Assembly (NCBI GenBank): GCA_044339595.1
Contig: JBIIVF010000047.1
Span: 1 to 16,085, forward strand
Reading direction: 5' to 3'
Source of the DNA: CAZTGZ01 sp044339595
Lineage (GTDB): Bacteria; Bacteroidota; Bacteroidia; NS11-12g; UBA9320
Length of the DNA stretch: 16,085 nucleotides
In this document: positions 14,192 through 16,085 of the stretch, piece by piece
Position numbering within the stretch: position 1 is the first letter of the stretch
Layout of the letters: each line of letters starts with the position of its first letter
Program-made: the position numbers and the translations under genes
Notes under the pieces: generated by a model
Databases searched by the model: none
Seen by the model: the letters and a program-made list of their open reading frames with translations, nothing else
What the model was told of the DNA's origin: nothing

Positions 14192-15279
14192 AATTCTTTA
14201 TAATCGATTAGGTTTCCGTTGTCCCAGTTCTCAGATCGAATTTTTTTGCCTTTGTGATCATAAAAAAGCCAGTTTCCATCTTTTTTACCCAATACGAAAG
14301 TGCCTGTTGATTTGCCAAACATGCGACTGCTGCCAATAGTCCATTTACCATCTTTATGACCGTTTGTATAGTTTCCTTCCGATCTGGATCCTTCATAAGA
14401 AGCACCTTCAATCCAATGCCCTTCTTTCAATCCATTTTCATATTGACCTTTGGTATCCTGGTTTTTGTTAATCCACAATGCGTAGGTGCCATGCTCTTTG
14501 CCATTCTGATAGTTTTTTTCTTCTATTTTTAATCCTTCAAAATCATAAGTAACCCAAGTTCCATGGGCTTTTCCATCAATATAAGACTCCTCTTTCAGTT
14601 TTTTCCCATCCGGGGAAAAGGAAGTGGTTAAACCATCGGTTAAACCATTTTTAAAATTAGAAGTTTCACCCACTTTTCCATTTAAATGGTAGATGATACT
14701 TATGCCATGACGAAGTCCGTTTTTGTAATTTATTTCTTTTCGTTTATCTCCTTCCTCTCCAAATGAAATGACCAACCCATCAGGAACTCCATTTTTAAAG
14801 GTGGCTTCTTGTTCTTTCAAACCATTACTAAACCACAAAATCACTTTGCCGTTTTCTTTACCTTCAGCGTATTCCGCTTGTTTGCGTGGAAATCCCTTTT
14901 CATAATACCAAGTGCAAGTCCCGTCGAGTTTACCGTTTAAATATTGACTGCTTTCTTCAGGATTACCATTTGGGAACCATGTTTTAAAGGCGCCATTTCG
15001 CTTACCGGCAACATATTGAATTTCTTGTTCCTTGGATCCTGCGGCATACCAAGTTCTGAAATAACCGTCAATCTTCCCCTCTTTCCAATCAATCTCTTGC
15101 CATTTCTTGCCATCGGGATATTTCAGCAAGGCACTTCCGGTGTAAGGTTTTCCTTGAAACAGATAGATGCCGTCATCATTTTTTACCAACTCTTCCAAGG
15201 GTACCCGGCGCAAAGGTTGAGCAAAAGATGAAACTGTCAACAACAGCATTAATATTCCAAGATAAATTTTATTCGACAT
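14188..15279 (-). CDS. Exported MORN-repeat protein, 363 aa
   Basis: I start this at the ATG at 15279 (MSNKIYLGILMLLLTVSSFAQ), which gives a clean signal peptide cleaved near SFA|QP. The in-frame ATG at 15327 would bury that signal behind 16 extra residues. The mature part is about 13-14 MORN_2-type repeats of roughly 23 residues with the pattern Y-x-NG-K-x-x-G-x-W/F-x-x-(W/Y), such as VAGKRNGAFKTWF, IDGKAHGTWVTYD and TNGHKDGKWTIGS. They form a β-hairpin solenoid. Exported MORN proteins are frequent in Bacteroidota and their role is mostly unknown. The stop overlaps the stop of the convergent 703-residue gene by 4 bp. Confidence 0.85.
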   Translation of the reverse strand: MSNKIYLGILMLLLTVSSFAQPLRRVPLEELVKNDDGIYLFQGKPYTGSALLKYPDGKKWQEIDWKEGKIDGYFRTWYAAGSKEQEIQYVAGKRNGAFKTWFPNGNPEESSQYLNGKLDGTCTWYYEKGFPRKQAEYAEGKENGKVILWFSNGLKEQEATFKNGVPDGLVISFGEEGDKRKEINYKNGLRHGISIIYHLNGKVGETSNFKNGLTDGLTTSFSPDGKKLKEESYIDGKAHGTWVTYDFEGLKIEEKNYQNGKEHGTYALWINKNQDTKGQYENGLKEGHWIEGASYEGSRSEGNYTNGHKDGKWTIGSSRMFGKSTGTFVLGKKDGNWLFYDHKGKKIRSENWDNGNLIDYKEF

Positions 15280-15324
15280 AACAGTTTGGTTCGATTTTAC
15301 TAAAAACGTTTTCAAATATCCGGC

Positions 15325-15332
15325 CAAATTTA
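15325..15332 (-). promoter_or_regulatory. -7 box (TAAATTTG) for the MORN gene
   Basis: On the minus strand, TAAATTTG matches TAnnTTTG and lies 45 bp before the ATG at 15279, giving a leader of about 40 nt. This places the upstream in-frame ATG at 15327 inside the promoter, which supports the shorter start. No clear -33 box was seen. Confidence 0.45.
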
Positions 15333-15363
15333 ATTGCTTTCACCATATTCAGGAGAACAAAAC

Positions 15364-15371
15364 TATTTTTG
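15364..15371 (+). promoter_or_regulatory. -7 box (TATTTTTG) abutting the terC-family start codon
   Basis: TATTTTTG fits TAnnTTTG exactly and ends 7 bp before the ATG at 15379. Transcription would start at or within a base or two of the ATG, so the mRNA would be leaderless. AGGAG at 15351-15355 lies upstream of the box and cannot act as a ribosome-binding site if this promoter is used. The best TTG upstream (15334-15336) is 27 bp away, longer than usual. Confidence 0.5.
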
Positions 15372-15378
15372 CGGCCGA

Positions 15379-16085
15379 ATGATAAACGGAACACTCCAAT
15401 TGCTATTAACGGTTTCTGCCAATGAACTGATATTCTTCAGTATATTCATTGCATTTATTCTGTTCGTTTTGCTTTTAGACCTTGGACTTTTTAGCAAAGA
15501 AAATAAAATTATCGGCTTTAAAGAGGCCAGTATTTGGACCCTCGTTTGGATTGCTTGCGCTTTTATTTTCTTTTTTATACTCCGAACCAGCGGTCATTGG
15601 GTGCATGGTGTCGATAGCGAGGCAGAACTGCGCTCATTAATTGAAAGATATCACCATCCGGTGAACACGGAGGGGCTTTCATTTGAACAAATGTTGCATG
15701 CTTATCAGGTGAATCTATCGGTAGAATTTCTAACCGGATATTTTATTGAATATGCCTTGTCAGTAGATAATATCTTTGTTATTCTATTGATATTTAGTTC
15801 GTTTGGTGTGAGGGAACGATATTATAAGCGCGTGTTGTTTTGGGGAGTCATGGGTGCATTGGTGATGCGGTTTTTGTTCATTTTTTTGGGAGCAGCCCTG
15901 ATTCACCGATTCGAATGCATTCTTTACGTTTTTGGTGTATTCCTGATTTTTCAAGGCTTTAAAATGCTTATGAGCAAAGAAAAAGAAGAGAAAATGGACG
16001 AAAACAATCATCCGGTTGTAAAATTGGCAGGGAAAGTATTTCGTGTGTTTCCGAGGTTTATCGGTGAAAATTTCTTTGTTCGGAA
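15379..16085 (+). CDS. TerC/Alx-family integral membrane protein (partial, runs off the right edge)
   Basis: The first 235 residues are present. Five membrane segments are visible (about 17-36, 51-70, 117-140, 152-174 and 179-197). The family signature is in the third, EFLTGYFIEYALSVDNIFVI, with S128-V129-D130-N131, and a conserved Asp34 lies in LLLDLG. The extra soluble loop at 71-110 and the TGY-x-IE-x-x-LSVDN spacing fit the longer Alx branch rather than short TerC. Family members include the E. coli Alx and Bacillus YkoY/YceF proteins linked to manganese export or metal loading of secreted proteins, as well as tellurite-resistance TerC. The substrate here is not shown by the sequence. It is divergent from the MORN gene. 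Confidence 0.9.
   Translation, partial: MINGTLQLLLTVSANELIFFSIFIAFILFVLLLDLGLFSKENKIIGFKEASIWTLVWIACAFIFFFILRTSGHWVHGVDSEAELRSLIERYHHPVNTEGLSFEQMLHAYQVNLSVEFLTGYFIEYALSVDNIFVILLIFSSFGVRERYYKRVLFWGVMGALVMRFLFIFLGAALIHRFECILYVFGVFLIFQGFKMLMSKEKEEKMDENNHPVVKLAGKVFRVFPRFIGENFFVR

Noticed and set aside
15280..15327. MORN protein start at 15327
   Set aside because: It would place 16 residues in front of a standard signal peptide and overlap the consensus -7 box at 15325-15332.

Overview
The window comes from a member of the Bacteroidota. Four things point there: a secreted subtilase with a C-terminal type IX secretion sorting domain, TAnnTTTG-type -7 promoter boxes close to start codons, a primase of the BT4734/VirE_N kind, and few Shine-Dalgarno sequences in front of the chromosomal genes. 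Nothing in the window settles the class or genus.

Region 1 (about 1-6245) is the end of an integrated element, most likely a prophage, that continues off the left edge. Its minus-strand early operon is tightly packed, with several ATGA or similar overlaps. In transcription order it encodes a Cro-like HTH regulator, a 49-residue membrane protein, four small proteins of unknown function (136, 116, 131 and 110 residues), a 99-residue protein, an ASCH-like phage protein, a 67-residue basic protein, and a large primase-helicase that is still open at base 1. A CI-like HTH repressor is transcribed divergently. The gap between the two regulators holds two identical 17-bp sites spaced exactly 20 bp apart, which are probable operators. 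Two intrinsic-terminator-like hairpins split the operon at 4390-4480. Just right of the repressor gene, 6225-6244 reads like the 3' end of a tRNA gene (T-loop, T-stem and acceptor strand), followed by a terminator. This is the best candidate for the element's right attachment site.

Region 2 (6246-7434) is chromosomal: a cupin gene, then a degraded GxxExxY (PD-(D/E)XK-like) gene with two nonsense codons, a remnant of a second copy, and three copies of a hairpin-forming repeat.

Region 3 (7435-16085) is ordinary chromosome with some points of interest. On the minus strand are mutS, probably starting at TTG, and a T9SS-exported S8 peptidase downstream of it. On the plus strand, only 18 bp from the mutS start, is a SpoU-type RNA methyltransferase, overlapped by a gene for a 703-residue exported protein with a His/Cys motif pair resembling the CHAT/separase/caspase (clan CD) peptidases. 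That gene meets a minus-strand MORN-repeat exported protein gene tail to tail with a 4-bp overlap. A TerC/Alx-family membrane protein gene starts at 15379 and runs off the right edge.

The genes least explained by known families are the small operon members of region 1 and the exported His/Cys protein. No complete new system can be shown from the sequence alone.
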